A DNA stretch of 64,000 nt from NCBI GenBank assembly GCA_024655905.1, contig JANLFP010000012.1, forward strand, positions 1 to 64,000. Reading direction: 5' to 3'. Source of the stretch: Tepidanaerobacteraceae bacterium. Its GTDB lineage: Bacteria; Bacillota; Thermosediminibacteria; Thermosediminibacterales; Tepidanaerobacteraceae. A program made the position numbers and the translations under genes. The notes below the pieces were generated by a model. It searched no databases and was not told the DNA's origin. It was given only the letters and a program-made list of their open reading frames with translations. Below are positions 37,483 to 47,132 of this stretch, piece by piece; position 1 is the stretch's first letter, and the number at the start of each line of letters is the position of its first letter.

Positions 37483-38688
37483 ATGAATATACTATTTATC
37501 ACAGTGGTGGATATTGAATCCGTTACCCAGCGAGGCATATATACAGATCTCATGCGGGAATTCAGAGATAGAGGCGAAAATGTATATATTGTATGTCCGT
37601 GTGAACGCCGCTACGGGAAACCGACTGAATATATTGAAGATCACGGGATTAATGTATTAAAAGTCAGGACCGGCAATATAAAAAAAACAAACCCTATTGA
37701 AAAAGGAATTTCAACTATTCTTATCGAGAGCCAATTTATAAATGCCATAAAAAAATATTTTAAAGATATACATTTTGATCTCGTTTTATACTCCACTCCG
37801 CCCATAACTTTTGAAAAAGTGGTCAGGTTTATTAAGGCAAGAGATAAATGTCATACTTACCTCCTTTTAAAAGATATTTTTCCCCAAAATGCTGTTGATT
37901 TAGGCATGATTAAAAAGGGAAGCTTGCTGTGGAGGTACTTCCGTAATAAAGAAAAACGACTTTATGAAATATCTGATTTTATAGGATGTATGTCTAAAGC
38001 CAATGTGGAATATTTATTAAAACATAACCCGGAAATAAACCCACAAAAGGTTGAGATATCTCCCAATTGTATTAAACCACGGCCGTTGCTGCATTTTAAT
38101 AAATCCGATAAGGAATTTCGAGATAAATATGGCATACCGGATGATGCTGTTGTTTTCATTTATGGAGGCAATCTTGGAAAGCCGCAGGGAATAGATTTTC
38201 TTCTAGACGTACTGGATTGTATAAAAGATAAAGAAGAAATCTTTTTTCTTATAGTAGGTTCCGGGACCGAATATGGTCGAATTGAAACTTATTTCAAGCA
38301 GAATAAACATAAAAATGTAAAGTTATTAAATTTCCTGCCAAAAGATAGTTATGATAAAATTCTTGAAAGCTGCGATGTTGGACTTATTTTCCTTGATCAT
38401 CGTTTCACAATACCGAATTTCCCTTCAAGATTGACGTCATATATGGAAGCGGCGTTGCCTGTTGCCGCTGCGACAGATGTTAATACAGATTTAAAGGATA
38501 TTTTAATCGAAGCCGGTTGTGGACTGTGGGCAAAAAGTGGCGACGTTGAAGGATTCATTAATATAATAGAAAGGCTAGCATCGGATAAAAATCTTCGCAT
38601 TCAGATGGGACTTAACGGGCGGGCTTATCTTGAAAAACATTATACCGTATCAAAACAATACGATATAATAATGTCCCATTTTAAATAA
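37483..38688 (+). CDS. GT4-family glycosyltransferase, WbuB-like
   Basis: 401 residues. The N-terminal half contains LLKDIFPQNAVDLGMI, typical of WbuB-type enzymes that add N-acetyl-L-fucosamine; VFIYGGNLGKPQGIDFLLD and the FPSRLTSYMEAALPV segment mark the donor half. Directly upstream of capE/F/G, which make UDP-N-acetyl-L-fucosamine, so this sugar is the likely donor. Start ATG 37483 follows ATGGTGG. Confidence 0.85.
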   Translation: MNILFITVVDIESVTQRGIYTDLMREFRDRGENVYIVCPCERRYGKPTEYIEDHGINVLKVRTGNIKKTNPIEKGISTILIESQFINAIKKYFKDIHFDLVLYSTPPITFEKVVRFIKARDKCHTYLLLKDIFPQNAVDLGMIKKGSLLWRYFRNKEKRLYEISDFIGCMSKANVEYLLKHNPEINPQKVEISPNCIKPRPLLHFNKSDKEFRDKYGIPDDAVVFIYGGNLGKPQGIDFLLDVLDCIKDKEEIFFLIVGSGTEYGRIETYFKQNKHKNVKLLNFLPKDSYDKILESCDVGLIFLDHRFTIPNFPSRLTSYMEAALPVAAATDVNTDLKDILIEAGCGLWAKSGDVEGFINIIERLASDKNLRIQMGLNGRAYLEKHYTVSKQYDIIMSHFK

Positions 38689-38707
38689 TTTAGGAGATGA
38701 TGAAAAA

Positions 38708-39772
38708 TTGTTCAAGGATAAAGTTCTGCTCATTACGGGAGGGACAGGCTCTTTCGGTAATGCGGTACTTAAAAGATTTTTAAACACAGATATAAGAGAA
38801 ATACGAATCTTTTCCCGTGATGAGAAAAAGCAGGACGATATGCGTAAGGAACTGAAAAGCAGCAAAGTTAAATTTTTTATAGGCGATGTGCGCCAATATG
38901 ATAGCATCACCGCTGCTATGCATGGAGTCGACTATGTTTTTCATGCGGCAGCTTTAAAGCAGGTACCTTCCTGCGAGTTTTTCCCCATGGAAGCTGTAAA
39001 AACCAATATATTGGGCACAGAAAATGTATTAAATGCGGCAATCGCATACGGGGTAAAAAAGGTAATATGCCTCTCAACGGATAAAGCAGTCTATCCCATT
39101 AATGCCATGGGGATTTCTAAAGCTATGATGGAAAAGATAATGGTGGCAAAATCGAGAACTGTCGAGCCAGAAAAAACGACAATATGCTGTACACGTTATG
39201 GTAATGTGATGGCTTCCCGAGGTTCGGTCATACCCCTGTTTGTCCAGCAAATAAAATCAGGGCAGCCTTTAACCGTGACAGATCCGAATATGACCCGCTT
39301 TATGATGTCCCTGGATGAAGCGGTGGAATTGGTGCTTTTTGCGTTTAAATATGGCAGGCAGGGAGATATCTTCATTCAAAAAGCCCCGGCATGTACGATA
39401 GCTGACCTTGCTCAGGCCATAAAAGAAATTTTTAACGCTGACAATGAAATAAAGATAATAGGTACCCGGCATGGCGAAAAATTATATGAAACATTGCTGA
39501 CCCGTGAAGAAATGGTCCGTGCCGAAGATCTTGGCAAATACTACAGAATTCCAGCCGATAACCGAGATTTAAACTATGATAAATATTTCATTAAAGGCAG
39601 TGAAGAAATAAGCTATGGTAGTGAATACACTTCGCATAATACTGAACGACTGAATGTAGAACAGGTGAAAGCAAAATTATTAAGCCTAGATTTTATAAAA
39701 CGCGAGCTCGAAGAGTGGAGGCTATATTATGAGGACAGTGCTTATTACCGGCGCAGACGGCTTTTTGGGTAA
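38708..39772 (+). CDS. capE: UDP-N-acetylglucosamine 4,6-dehydratase/5-epimerase
   Basis: First enzyme of the UDP-N-acetyl-L-fucosamine path. 354 residues, with ITGGTGSFGNAVL for NAD(P), HAAALKQVPSCEFFP, LSTDKAVYPINAMG and ISK. Met occupies the place of the catalytic Tyr of ordinary SDRs (MGISK instead of YxxxK), as known in CapE/FlaA1-type dehydratases. TTG 38708 with GGAGATGA upstream. Overlaps capF by 44 nt. Confidence 0.92.
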   Translation: MFKDKVLLITGGTGSFGNAVLKRFLNTDIREIRIFSRDEKKQDDMRKELKSSKVKFFIGDVRQYDSITAAMHGVDYVFHAAALKQVPSCEFFPMEAVKTNILGTENVLNAAIAYGVKKVICLSTDKAVYPINAMGISKAMMEKIMVAKSRTVEPEKTTICCTRYGNVMASRGSVIPLFVQQIKSGQPLTVTDPNMTRFMMSLDEAVELVLFAFKYGRQGDIFIQKAPACTIADLAQAIKEIFNADNEIKIIGTRHGEKLYETLLTREEMVRAEDLGKYYRIPADNRDLNYDKYFIKGSEEISYGSEYTSHNTERLNVEQVKAKLLSLDFIKRELEEWRLYYEDSAYYRRRRLFG

Positions 39773-40844
39773 AAATCTTGTGGCCTCATTAGAGCAAAGT
39801 AAAGATATAAAAATTTTAACATATACTCGCAACAATACAATTGAAGAATTGGAGCAGTTTATAAAAAAAGCAGATTTCATTTTTCATCTTGCAGGGGTAA
39901 ACCGCCCGCAGGATTTATCAGAATATGACTCCGGCAATCGTGGTTTCACAGAAAATCTTTTAAATTTAATGGATAAACAAAATCGGAAAATTCCGGTATT
40001 GTTTTCATCATCCATACAGGCCACATTGGACAATCCGTATGGTGTCAGCAAACTGGCCGCTGAACAGGCGTTGCTGAACTGGTCCAACAAAAACGGTGTA
40101 GCTGTTTATATTTATAGACTTCCCAATGTATTTGGTAAATGGTGCCGCCCTAATTATAATTCTGTCGTTGCCACCTTTTGCTATAACATTGCGCGGGGGC
40201 TTCCTATTAATATAAATGACCCATCTAAAGAATTGACATTGGTCTATATTGACGATGTAATATCGGAGTTTATTAATGCATTAAATGGTAAGCCGCATAT
40301 GGATACAGACGGCTATTGCACAGTTCCCCGCACTTTCAAGATAACGCTCCGGGAATTGGCGGATAAGCTCTTTGAATTTGCCCAAAGCCGAAAATCTCTA
40401 ATAATGCCGGATTTTGAAGACGACTTTACACGTTTTCTTTATGCTACATATGTATCATACTTGCCGGAAGACGATTTTGGCTACGATCTTGATATGAAAT
40501 CCGATAACAGGGGCTGGTTGGCCGAGTTTATAAAATCCAGGCATTTTGGCCAAGTATTTATTTCGAAAACTAAACCCGGTATTACACGGGGAAATCATTG
40601 GCACCATACCAAAGTGGAAAAATTCCTTGTAATTCAAGGCGAAGCCTTAATAAAATTTCGTCAAATACGGGGGGATAAAGTAATTGAGTACCGTGTTTCC
40701 GGCGACAATCTTAAAGTATTGGATATCCCGGCAGGATATACCCATTCCATAACCAACATTGGAGATACTGATTTAATCACCCTTTTCTGGGCGGATGAAA
40801 TTTTTAACCACGATAGGCCCGATACTTACTACATGGAGGTCTGA
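39729..40844 (+). CDS. capF: UDP-2-acetamido-2,6-dideoxy-hexulose reductase, two-domain CapF
   Basis: 371 residues: an SDR domain (ITGADGFLGKNL, FHLAGVNRP, NPYGVSKLAAE) followed by a cupin domain (about 265-371) with GNHWHHTKVEKF and a later His in AGYTHSI for a metal. This fusion is specific to CapF/WbjC, where the cupin epimerises C3 and the SDR reduces C4 to give UDP-N-acetyl-L-talosamine (6-deoxy). ATG 39729 follows GGAGG. Next gene starts 4 nt after its stop. Confidence 0.92.
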   Translation: MRTVLITGADGFLGKNLVASLEQSKDIKILTYTRNNTIEELEQFIKKADFIFHLAGVNRPQDLSEYDSGNRGFTENLLNLMDKQNRKIPVLFSSSIQATLDNPYGVSKLAAEQALLNWSNKNGVAVYIYRLPNVFGKWCRPNYNSVVATFCYNIARGLPININDPSKELTLVYIDDVISEFINALNGKPHMDTDGYCTVPRTFKITLRELADKLFEFAQSRKSLIMPDFEDDFTRFLYATYVSYLPEDDFGYDLDMKSDNRGWLAEFIKSRHFGQVFISKTKPGITRGNHWHHTKVEKFLVIQGEALIKFRQIRGDKVIEYRVSGDNLKVLDIPAGYTHSITNIGDTDLITLFWADEIFNHDRPDTYYMEV

Positions 40845-40848
40845 ACCA

Positions 40849-41973
40849 GTGGATAAACTCAAGGTTATGACTGTAGTTGGCACAAGACCCGAAATAATAA
40901 GACTTTCGGAAGTTATAAAAGCCTGCGACAGATATTTCAATCATATTCTTGTCCACACAGGGCAGAACTGGGATTACACTTTAAATCAGATTTTTTTCGA
41001 AGAACTGGGCCTTCGCGAACCGGATTATTATCTAAATGCGGCCGGCAGACATCTGGGTGAAACTATAGGCAATATTATTGCAAGATCCTATGAAGTTATG
41101 GAAAAGGAAAAACCGGATGCACTCCTCATACTTGGTGATACAAACAGCGCCCTCTGTGCCATTCCCGCAAAGAGGCTGAAAGTTCCCATATTCCATATGG
41201 AAGCAGGCAACCGCTGCTTTGACCAGAACGTGCCTGAAGAGATAAACCGCAAAATAGTTGACCATATCAGTGATATAAATCTCCCATACACTGAACACAG
41301 CCGACGCTATTTACTTTTGGAAGGTATCCGTAAGGAACATATTTTTGTCACCGGCTCTCCCATGACGGAAGTTTTGCGCAAAAATATGGATAAAATTCAG
41401 CAGAGCAAAATATTAGAAGAACTAGGTCTTGAACCGGGCAAATATATAGTAGTTTCCGCCCACCGTGAGGAAAATATCGATAATGAAAAAAACTTTTTCT
41501 CATTGATGAATGCTTTAAACAGCATTGCCGAAAAATATCAGTTACCTGTAGTCTACTCAACACACCCACGCAGCTGGAAAAAAATTGAGGAACGGGGCTT
41601 TAAATTCCATCCGTTAATAAGAAAGCTAAAGCCCTTCGGCTTTTTTGAATATAATAAACTTCAACTTAATTCTTTTTGTGTATTATCCGACAGCGGCACC
41701 CTTTCCGAGGAATCGGCCATATTGGGTTTTCCAGCCGTATTAATAAGGACATCAACAGAACGCCCCGAAGTACTGGACAAAGGCACTATTATAATCGGCG
41801 GTATTTCGGAGCGAGATATTATCCAGGCCATTACTCTTTGCCGGGAAATGTGGGAAAATAGGGAGAAAACAGTTCTTGCTTCGGATTATGAGGATGACAA
41901 CGTTTCAGTTAAGGTGGTAAAACTGATACAAAGTTATACGAAAATAGTGAATAAATTTGTGTGGGGGAAATGA
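40849..41973 (+). CDS. capG: UDP-N-acetyl-aminosugar 2-epimerase (CapG/WecB family)
   Basis: 374 residues, GT-B-like epimerase fold: TVVGTRPEIIRLS, HTGQNWDYTLNQIF, LLILGDTNSALCA, EAGNRCFD, SAHREENID and SDSGTLSEESA. Third step of the UDP-N-acetyl-L-fucosamine path. The same family makes UDP-ManNAc (WecB), and a WecC gene occurs later without its own WecB, so a double role is possible. GTG 40849 has GGAGGT 8 nt upstream. It is the last GC-richer gene before a second AT-rich cassette. Confidence 0.88.
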   Translation: MDKLKVMTVVGTRPEIIRLSEVIKACDRYFNHILVHTGQNWDYTLNQIFFEELGLREPDYYLNAAGRHLGETIGNIIARSYEVMEKEKPDALLILGDTNSALCAIPAKRLKVPIFHMEAGNRCFDQNVPEEINRKIVDHISDINLPYTEHSRRYLLLEGIRKEHIFVTGSPMTEVLRKNMDKIQQSKILEELGLEPGKYIVVSAHREENIDNEKNFFSLMNALNSIAEKYQLPVVYSTHPRSWKKIEERGFKFHPLIRKLKPFGFFEYNKLQLNSFCVLSDSGTLSEESAILGFPAVLIRTSTERPEVLDKGTIIIGGISERDIIQAITLCREMWENREKTVLASDYEDDNVSVKVVKLIQSYTKIVNKFVWGK

Positions 41974-41974
41974 A

Positions 41975-43213
41975 GTGAGGGTGCTACAAATTAATTCTGT
42001 TTGTGGTATTGGCAGTACAGGAAGAATAGCTATAGATATAAATAAGATTTTAAAAGAACAAGGTCATGAAGGCTATATAGCTTATGGAAGAGATTTTGCA
42101 AAAGATTGCGATACATCTATTAGAATTGGGAATAAACTAGATAACTATATGCATGTTCTAAAGACAAGGATATTTGACAGACATGGCTTTGGGTCCAAAA
42201 GAGCTACTAGAGAATTTATTAATAAAATTGAAAAATTGGATCCTGACATAATTCATTTACATAATATTCACGGATATTATATTAATATTGAACTCTTATT
42301 TGAGTACCTAAAGAGAGTTGATAAACCGGTAATATGGACTCTTCATGATTGTTGGGCTTTTACAGGACATTGTTCATATTTTGATTTTATTGGTTGTGAT
42401 AAATGGAAAACAGGTTGCTATAATTGTCCTCAAAAGAATGAATATCCCTCAAGTATATTCATGGATAATACAAAAAGTAATTACAAAAAGAAAAAGGACA
42501 TTTTCACTGGTATTAAAAAAATGACTATAGTAACTCCTTCAAATTGGCTTGCTGGATTAGTGAAAGAATCTTTTTTGGGTGAATATCCCGTTAGAGTCAT
42601 AAATAATGGTATAGATTTAGAAGTTTTTAAGCCAACAGAAAGTAATTTTAGAGTAAAATATAATTTAAAAAATAAATTTATAATTCTTGGGGTTGCAAGT
42701 GTATGGGGAAAAAGGAAAGGCTACCAGTACTTTATTGAATTATCAAAAAAGTTAAATCCAGATGAGATCGTAGTAATGGTAGGATTAACAGAGAAGCAAA
42801 AAAAGAGCCTTCCGAACAATATTATAGGAATAACTAAAACAAATAATGTTAAAGAATTAGCGGAGATCTACTCAGACGCAGATGTTTTTATAAATCCAAC
42901 ATTAGAGGATAACTTCCCTACAACTAATTTAGAAGCATTAGCCTGTGGAACACCGGTAATCACATTTAATACAGGTGGAAGTGTGGAATGTGTAGATCAA
43001 AACTGCGGGTTTGTTGTTGAAAAAGGAAATTTAAAAGAGTTGTTTAATACTATTCAAGTCGTAAAAGAAAAAGGTAAATTGAATTATATACAACAGTGTA
43101 TCCAGCGTGCAAAAAAATTATATGATAGAAAAGATAGGTTCAAAGAATATTTAGAATTATATAATAATAACTATATAAACTATAAACTATATACACTGTT
43201 GAAGAGGAAATGA
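41975..43213 (+). CDS. GT4-family glycosyltransferase
   Basis: 412 residues. IIHLHNIHGYYINIELL and WTLHDCWAFTGHCSYFDF, with Cys pairs (GCDKWKTGCYNCPQ), are typical of a GT4 subgroup of capsule and EPS clusters. The donor half has GVASVWGKRKGYQYF and NPTLEDNFPTTNLEALACG. GTG 41975 starts 1 nt after the capG stop, with GGGGGA upstream. First gene of the second AT-rich cassette. Donor unknown. Confidence 0.85.
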   Translation: MRVLQINSVCGIGSTGRIAIDINKILKEQGHEGYIAYGRDFAKDCDTSIRIGNKLDNYMHVLKTRIFDRHGFGSKRATREFINKIEKLDPDIIHLHNIHGYYINIELLFEYLKRVDKPVIWTLHDCWAFTGHCSYFDFIGCDKWKTGCYNCPQKNEYPSSIFMDNTKSNYKKKKDIFTGIKKMTIVTPSNWLAGLVKESFLGEYPVRVINNGIDLEVFKPTESNFRVKYNLKNKFIILGVASVWGKRKGYQYFIELSKKLNPDEIVVMVGLTEKQKKSLPNNIIGITKTNNVKELAEIYSDADVFINPTLEDNFPTTNLEALACGTPVITFNTGGSVECVDQNCGFVVEKGNLKELFNTIQVVKEKGKLNYIQQCIQRAKKLYDRKDRFKEYLELYNNNYINYKLYTLLKRK

Positions 43214-43217
43214 TATT

Positions 43218-44417
43218 ATGCGGATTATTCATATAGAAGATTTTTTTCATCCTCATGCAGGATATCAAATTAACATTTTACCTAAATATATGGTTAAACA
43301 AGGTCATGAAGTGTATATTGTTACATCAAAAATGGAAAGAATACCTGATAAGCTAACAAATTTTTTTGGTAAAAAAGAAATAGATAAAGCTGATAAAGAT
43401 TATATGGAAAAAACAGGTGTAAAAATAATTAGATTACCAATACTAAATTACGTCAGTGGTAGAGCAATATTTACTAATTATCTATTTCAATTAGTTGATG
43501 CCTTATACCCAGACATATTATATGTACATGGTAACGATACATTAACAGGGATAAGATATATATTAAAAGTTGACAAACTAAACTATCCTATAATTACAGA
43601 TAGCCACATGCTCGAAATGGCTTCAGTTAATCCTTTGAATAAGGTATTTAGACTTTTCTATAAAACATACATTACACCAAAGATAATTAAACATAAAATT
43701 AAGGTTATAAGAACTCAGAATGATGACTATGTTGAGAAGTATCTTGGAATTCCATTATCTCAAAGTCCATTGATTTCTGTAGGTTCAGATACAATGTTAT
43801 TTCACCCAGATAAAAACATTAGACATAAGTTTAGGAAAGAATATAAAATTTCAGAAAATGATTTTGTAGTTATTTATGCCGGAAAACTTGACGAATCTAA
43901 AGGAGGAAAAATATTGGCAAAAGCATTCTTAAAAAAGATTAACAATTCAAGGAATAAAAATGTAATTTTAATTGTGGTAGGGAATACTGTTGGCGAATAT
44001 GGGAAACAGGTTGAAGCAATATTTTCGAAATCAGAAAATAGAATAATTAGGTTTCGAACACAAAAATACACGGATTTATCTAAGTTTTACCAGGCTGCAG
44101 ATTTAGCAGTTTTTCCTAAACAATGTAGTTTAAGTTTTTATGATGTTCAAGCATGTGGATTACCAGTCATAGCAGAAGATAATAATATCAACATAGATAG
44201 ACTTAGTCATAATAATGGTTTTACTTTCAAATCTGACAATGTCGATGATTTTAGAAGAAAAATTAAATTATTGATTGAAATGGACAAAGATCAATATAAT
44301 AAAATATCACATAATGCATTGAAATATATTCAAAATAATTTCGATTATCAAAATATTACAAAGCAATATTTAGATTTAATAGAAAATGAAGTTAGATTAT
44401 TTCGTGTAAAAAAATAA
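43218..44417 (+). CDS. GT4-family glycosyltransferase
   Basis: 399 residues. IIHIEDFFHPHAGYQINILPKYM opens the acceptor half; VIYAGKLDESKGGKIL and VFPKQCSLSFYDVQACGLPVIAE form the donor site. The family Glu pair is less regular here (SLSFYDVQACG instead of E-x7-E), which points to a diverged donor pocket. 4 nt after the previous gene. AT-rich. Confidence 0.8.
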   Translation: MRIIHIEDFFHPHAGYQINILPKYMVKQGHEVYIVTSKMERIPDKLTNFFGKKEIDKADKDYMEKTGVKIIRLPILNYVSGRAIFTNYLFQLVDALYPDILYVHGNDTLTGIRYILKVDKLNYPIITDSHMLEMASVNPLNKVFRLFYKTYITPKIIKHKIKVIRTQNDDYVEKYLGIPLSQSPLISVGSDTMLFHPDKNIRHKFRKEYKISENDFVVIYAGKLDESKGGKILAKAFLKKINNSRNKNVILIVVGNTVGEYGKQVEAIFSKSENRIIRFRTQKYTDLSKFYQAADLAVFPKQCSLSFYDVQACGLPVIAEDNNINIDRLSHNNGFTFKSDNVDDFRRKIKLLIEMDKDQYNKISHNALKYIQNNFDYQNITKQYLDLIENEVRLFRVKK

Positions 44418-44502
44418 ATTTATTTTAACTTTATATATCTAAAGAGTAAATTATATTTAATGTTAAGAATAGATATATGCTATATTTAAAGGCTAATGAA
44501 AA

Positions 44503-45843
44503 GTGCTCAAAAAAATCGTAAATAAAGTGGTGGATTACATAATGGTTTTAAAAAAGTCATTAATTCCCAGTTATTTTGTTATAATGGGTGTCCCGATTAG
44601 TATTATAGGCCCTTTCATAAAGATATTAAACATAAAAATAAGCGATATATATTATATTTTTTTATTACCATACATAATTATTAAGGTTATATTTTATTTT
44701 TATAAATGTAAGAAATCAAACGCTAATAAAAGTATTATATTTATAATATTGTTTTTATTAATATTTTGTTTTTATTCTTTAGCATCTATAATATGGTCGG
44801 TTAATTATAATGAAAGTTATGAGGCTTTTAAATGGATACTAAGTGGTAGTGCAATTACATTAAGTATTATATTGACAATAAATAAAAATAATTTTAATAT
44901 CTTCATGAAAGTGATTTTTTATTTATATTTAATAATATGTATAAATTCGATTTATGAAATACTTACAGGTAATTATTATTTTTCACGTAATGAATCTTTT
45001 ATTTTTACTTTGAATCCTTATTTATTGCATTATCCACTAAGCTTCTTCACAAACAGTAATGATTTAGCATTTTTTTTAGTAATATTTCTGCCGTTTATAA
45101 TCAATTATTTGTTAAACAAAAAAAATTGTTTAATTAATATAATGATGCTTATTATAATAGTTGCTGCTATATTTATTATTTTAAATACCAATTCACGTTT
45201 AACTTATATAACAATTGCTTTGATGGTAATAAGTCTTCTTATATATAATTTAATAAAGATTAATTTGTTAAATTTATCAAGGTTTTTAGCAATTTGCTTT
45301 GGGATATTTTTAGCTTATTTAATTATAAGAAATCTAGACCCCACTATTTTATATAAAGAAATAAATAGTATTTTAGAAATGAATAGTAATTCGGATTTTT
45401 ATGCAGCCAGAGCTCAAATAATTAAAAAGGGATTAGTATATTTTTGGAACGGAAATTTTATAGGATTAGGTGCGGGCGGATCAATGAGTTTATTAAGAAT
45501 CCCAATGCATAATATTTTTTTAGGTATATTAGTAGATTATGGTATTTTTATATTTATATATTTTATAGCTGTAATAGGTTATACTTTATATCAATTAATT
45601 ATAATTTATAATGAAATAAAATATAGTTTTGAATATAAGTTTTATGTTCTAAGTTGCATATTTAATATATTAGTTATGCCATTAACTATGTCGATATCTT
45701 CTGATGCAATTTCACGAAAATATACATGGGTTTTATTCGGCATTATATTTTTATTTATAAAAATATATAAAGAAGAAATAATTAGTTTGAGGCAAAACAA
45801 ATTAAATCAAAAGCAATACTTTTTTAACAAAAGTCGGAAATAA
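44503..45843 (+). CDS. Wzy-like O-antigen/EPS polymerase
   Basis: 446 residues, about eleven to twelve hydrophobic helices, very AT-rich. The large loop has AARAQIIKKGLVYFW, FIGLGAGGSMSLL and the MHNIFLGILVDYG motif of the Wzy/O-antigen ligase family. Probably joins repeat units on the outer face of the membrane under CpsC/CpsD control. GTG 44503 has AAAGG 10 nt upstream; ATG 44542 with GGTGG is an alternative start. Confidence 0.8.
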   Translation: MLKKIVNKVVDYIMVLKKSLIPSYFVIMGVPISIIGPFIKILNIKISDIYYIFLLPYIIIKVIFYFYKCKKSNANKSIIFIILFLLIFCFYSLASIIWSVNYNESYEAFKWILSGSAITLSIILTINKNNFNIFMKVIFYLYLIICINSIYEILTGNYYFSRNESFIFTLNPYLLHYPLSFFTNSNDLAFFLVIFLPFIINYLLNKKNCLINIMMLIIIVAAIFIILNTNSRLTYITIALMVISLLIYNLIKINLLNLSRFLAICFGIFLAYLIIRNLDPTILYKEINSILEMNSNSDFYAARAQIIKKGLVYFWNGNFIGLGAGGSMSLLRIPMHNIFLGILVDYGIFIFIYFIAVIGYTLYQLIIIYNEIKYSFEYKFYVLSCIFNILVMPLTMSISSDAISRKYTWVLFGIIFLFIKIYKEEIISLRQNKLNQKQYFFNKSRK

Positions 45844-45869
45844 TTAATTAAAGAAAGGTAGAGATATAT

Positions 45870-47033
45870 ATGAATATAGTAATAGTTCCATCGTGGTATG
45901 AGACTAAAAAAAGACCTACTTTAGGTAGTTTTTTTAAAGAACAAGCATTAGCTTTAAGTAAAAGAGGGCATAGGGTTACAATTGTGTTTCCGGGATTAAT
46001 AAGCAGTAAAGAAGTTTTTGATAGCAATATAAAGATTAATAAATATGAGGATAATGGAATAACTGTATATAGAATGAATACACCGGCATTTGGAATTAAT
46101 AGAATTCCCTTAATTGATGAAACAATATTTACAATAAAATTAAAATATATTATGTCTAAAGTTATGAATGAAATTGGTGTTCCTGATATTATTCATGCAC
46201 ATTCATGTATATGGGCAGGGGTTTCTGTAGTTAAATTGTTTAAAAATAAAAATATTCCAATTGTCATTACTGAACATTCAACTGCATTTCCTAAAAATGA
46301 AATAAAAGGATATAAGAAAAAATGCGTAGTTCAATGTTTAGATAAGGCAGACGGTATAATTGCCGTAAGTAATAACTTAAAAAATATAATAAGTAGATAT
46401 TGTCCAAATAAGAATATTGAAGTTATTCCTAATATGGTTAATGAGATATTCTTTAAAAATGAAAGCGAAGTTTGTAATTGCGGAAAGTTTAAATTTGTAT
46501 CAATTGCTTATTTAACGTATAATAAAGGAATAGACATATTAATTAGGGCTTTTGCCGAAGCTTTTAAAAATAATAAAAATGTAGAATTAATAATTGGTGG
46601 AGATGGAAAAGAATATAATAATTTAATTAAATTAAGAAATAAACTAGGATTAATGGAACAAATTAAGTTTGTAGGTGCCCTTAATAGGCAAGAAGTGGTA
46701 AAAGTTATTGAGGAGAGTAATGTATTTGTCTTACCAAGCAGATATGAAACTTTTGGTGTTGTCTTTATAGAAGCATTAGCATTAGGTAAGCCAATAATTG
46801 CAACAAAAAGTGGTGGTCCAGAAGATATTGTTAATAAAATCAATGGTCTTTTGGTAGATATTGATGATATTTCCGGTCTATCAAATGCTATGAAAAAAAT
46901 GTATAATAATTATCGTTCTTATAAATCAAAAGAAATAATCGAAGATTGTCGCAATCGATTTTCAGAAAATGTAGTAATAACGCGATTAGAATCATATTAT
47001 AAAAAAATTATAGAGGAAAAAATAAAAAATTAA
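45870..47033 (+). CDS. GT4-family glycosyltransferase
   Basis: 387 residues. IVIVPSWYETKKRPTLGSFF and IIHAHSCIWAGVSV start the chain; ITEHSTAFPKNE, VAYLTYNKGIDIL-like FVSIAYLTYNKGIDIL, IIGGDGKEYNNL and SRYETFGVVFIEALALG identify a standard GT4 donor half with E-x7-E. ATG 45870 has GAAAGGTAGAG upstream. Probably adds a repeat-unit sugar before polymerisation. Confidence 0.85.
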   Translation: MNIVIVPSWYETKKRPTLGSFFKEQALALSKRGHRVTIVFPGLISSKEVFDSNIKINKYEDNGITVYRMNTPAFGINRIPLIDETIFTIKLKYIMSKVMNEIGVPDIIHAHSCIWAGVSVVKLFKNKNIPIVITEHSTAFPKNEIKGYKKKCVVQCLDKADGIIAVSNNLKNIISRYCPNKNIEVIPNMVNEIFFKNESEVCNCGKFKFVSIAYLTYNKGIDILIRAFAEAFKNNKNVELIIGGDGKEYNNLIKLRNKLGLMEQIKFVGALNRQEVVKVIEESNVFVLPSRYETFGVVFIEALALGKPIIATKSGGPEDIVNKINGLLVDIDDISGLSNAMKKMYNNYRSYKSKEIIEDCRNRFSENVVITRLESYYKKIIEEKIKN

Positions 47034-47132
47034 ATTAACAAAAGGAAACTTATAGTGCCAATGTAAACAAAAATATATGTTTTTACAGATTTGGTATAAA
47101 GAGGTACAAAAATTAAGAAAGGGATAATTTTT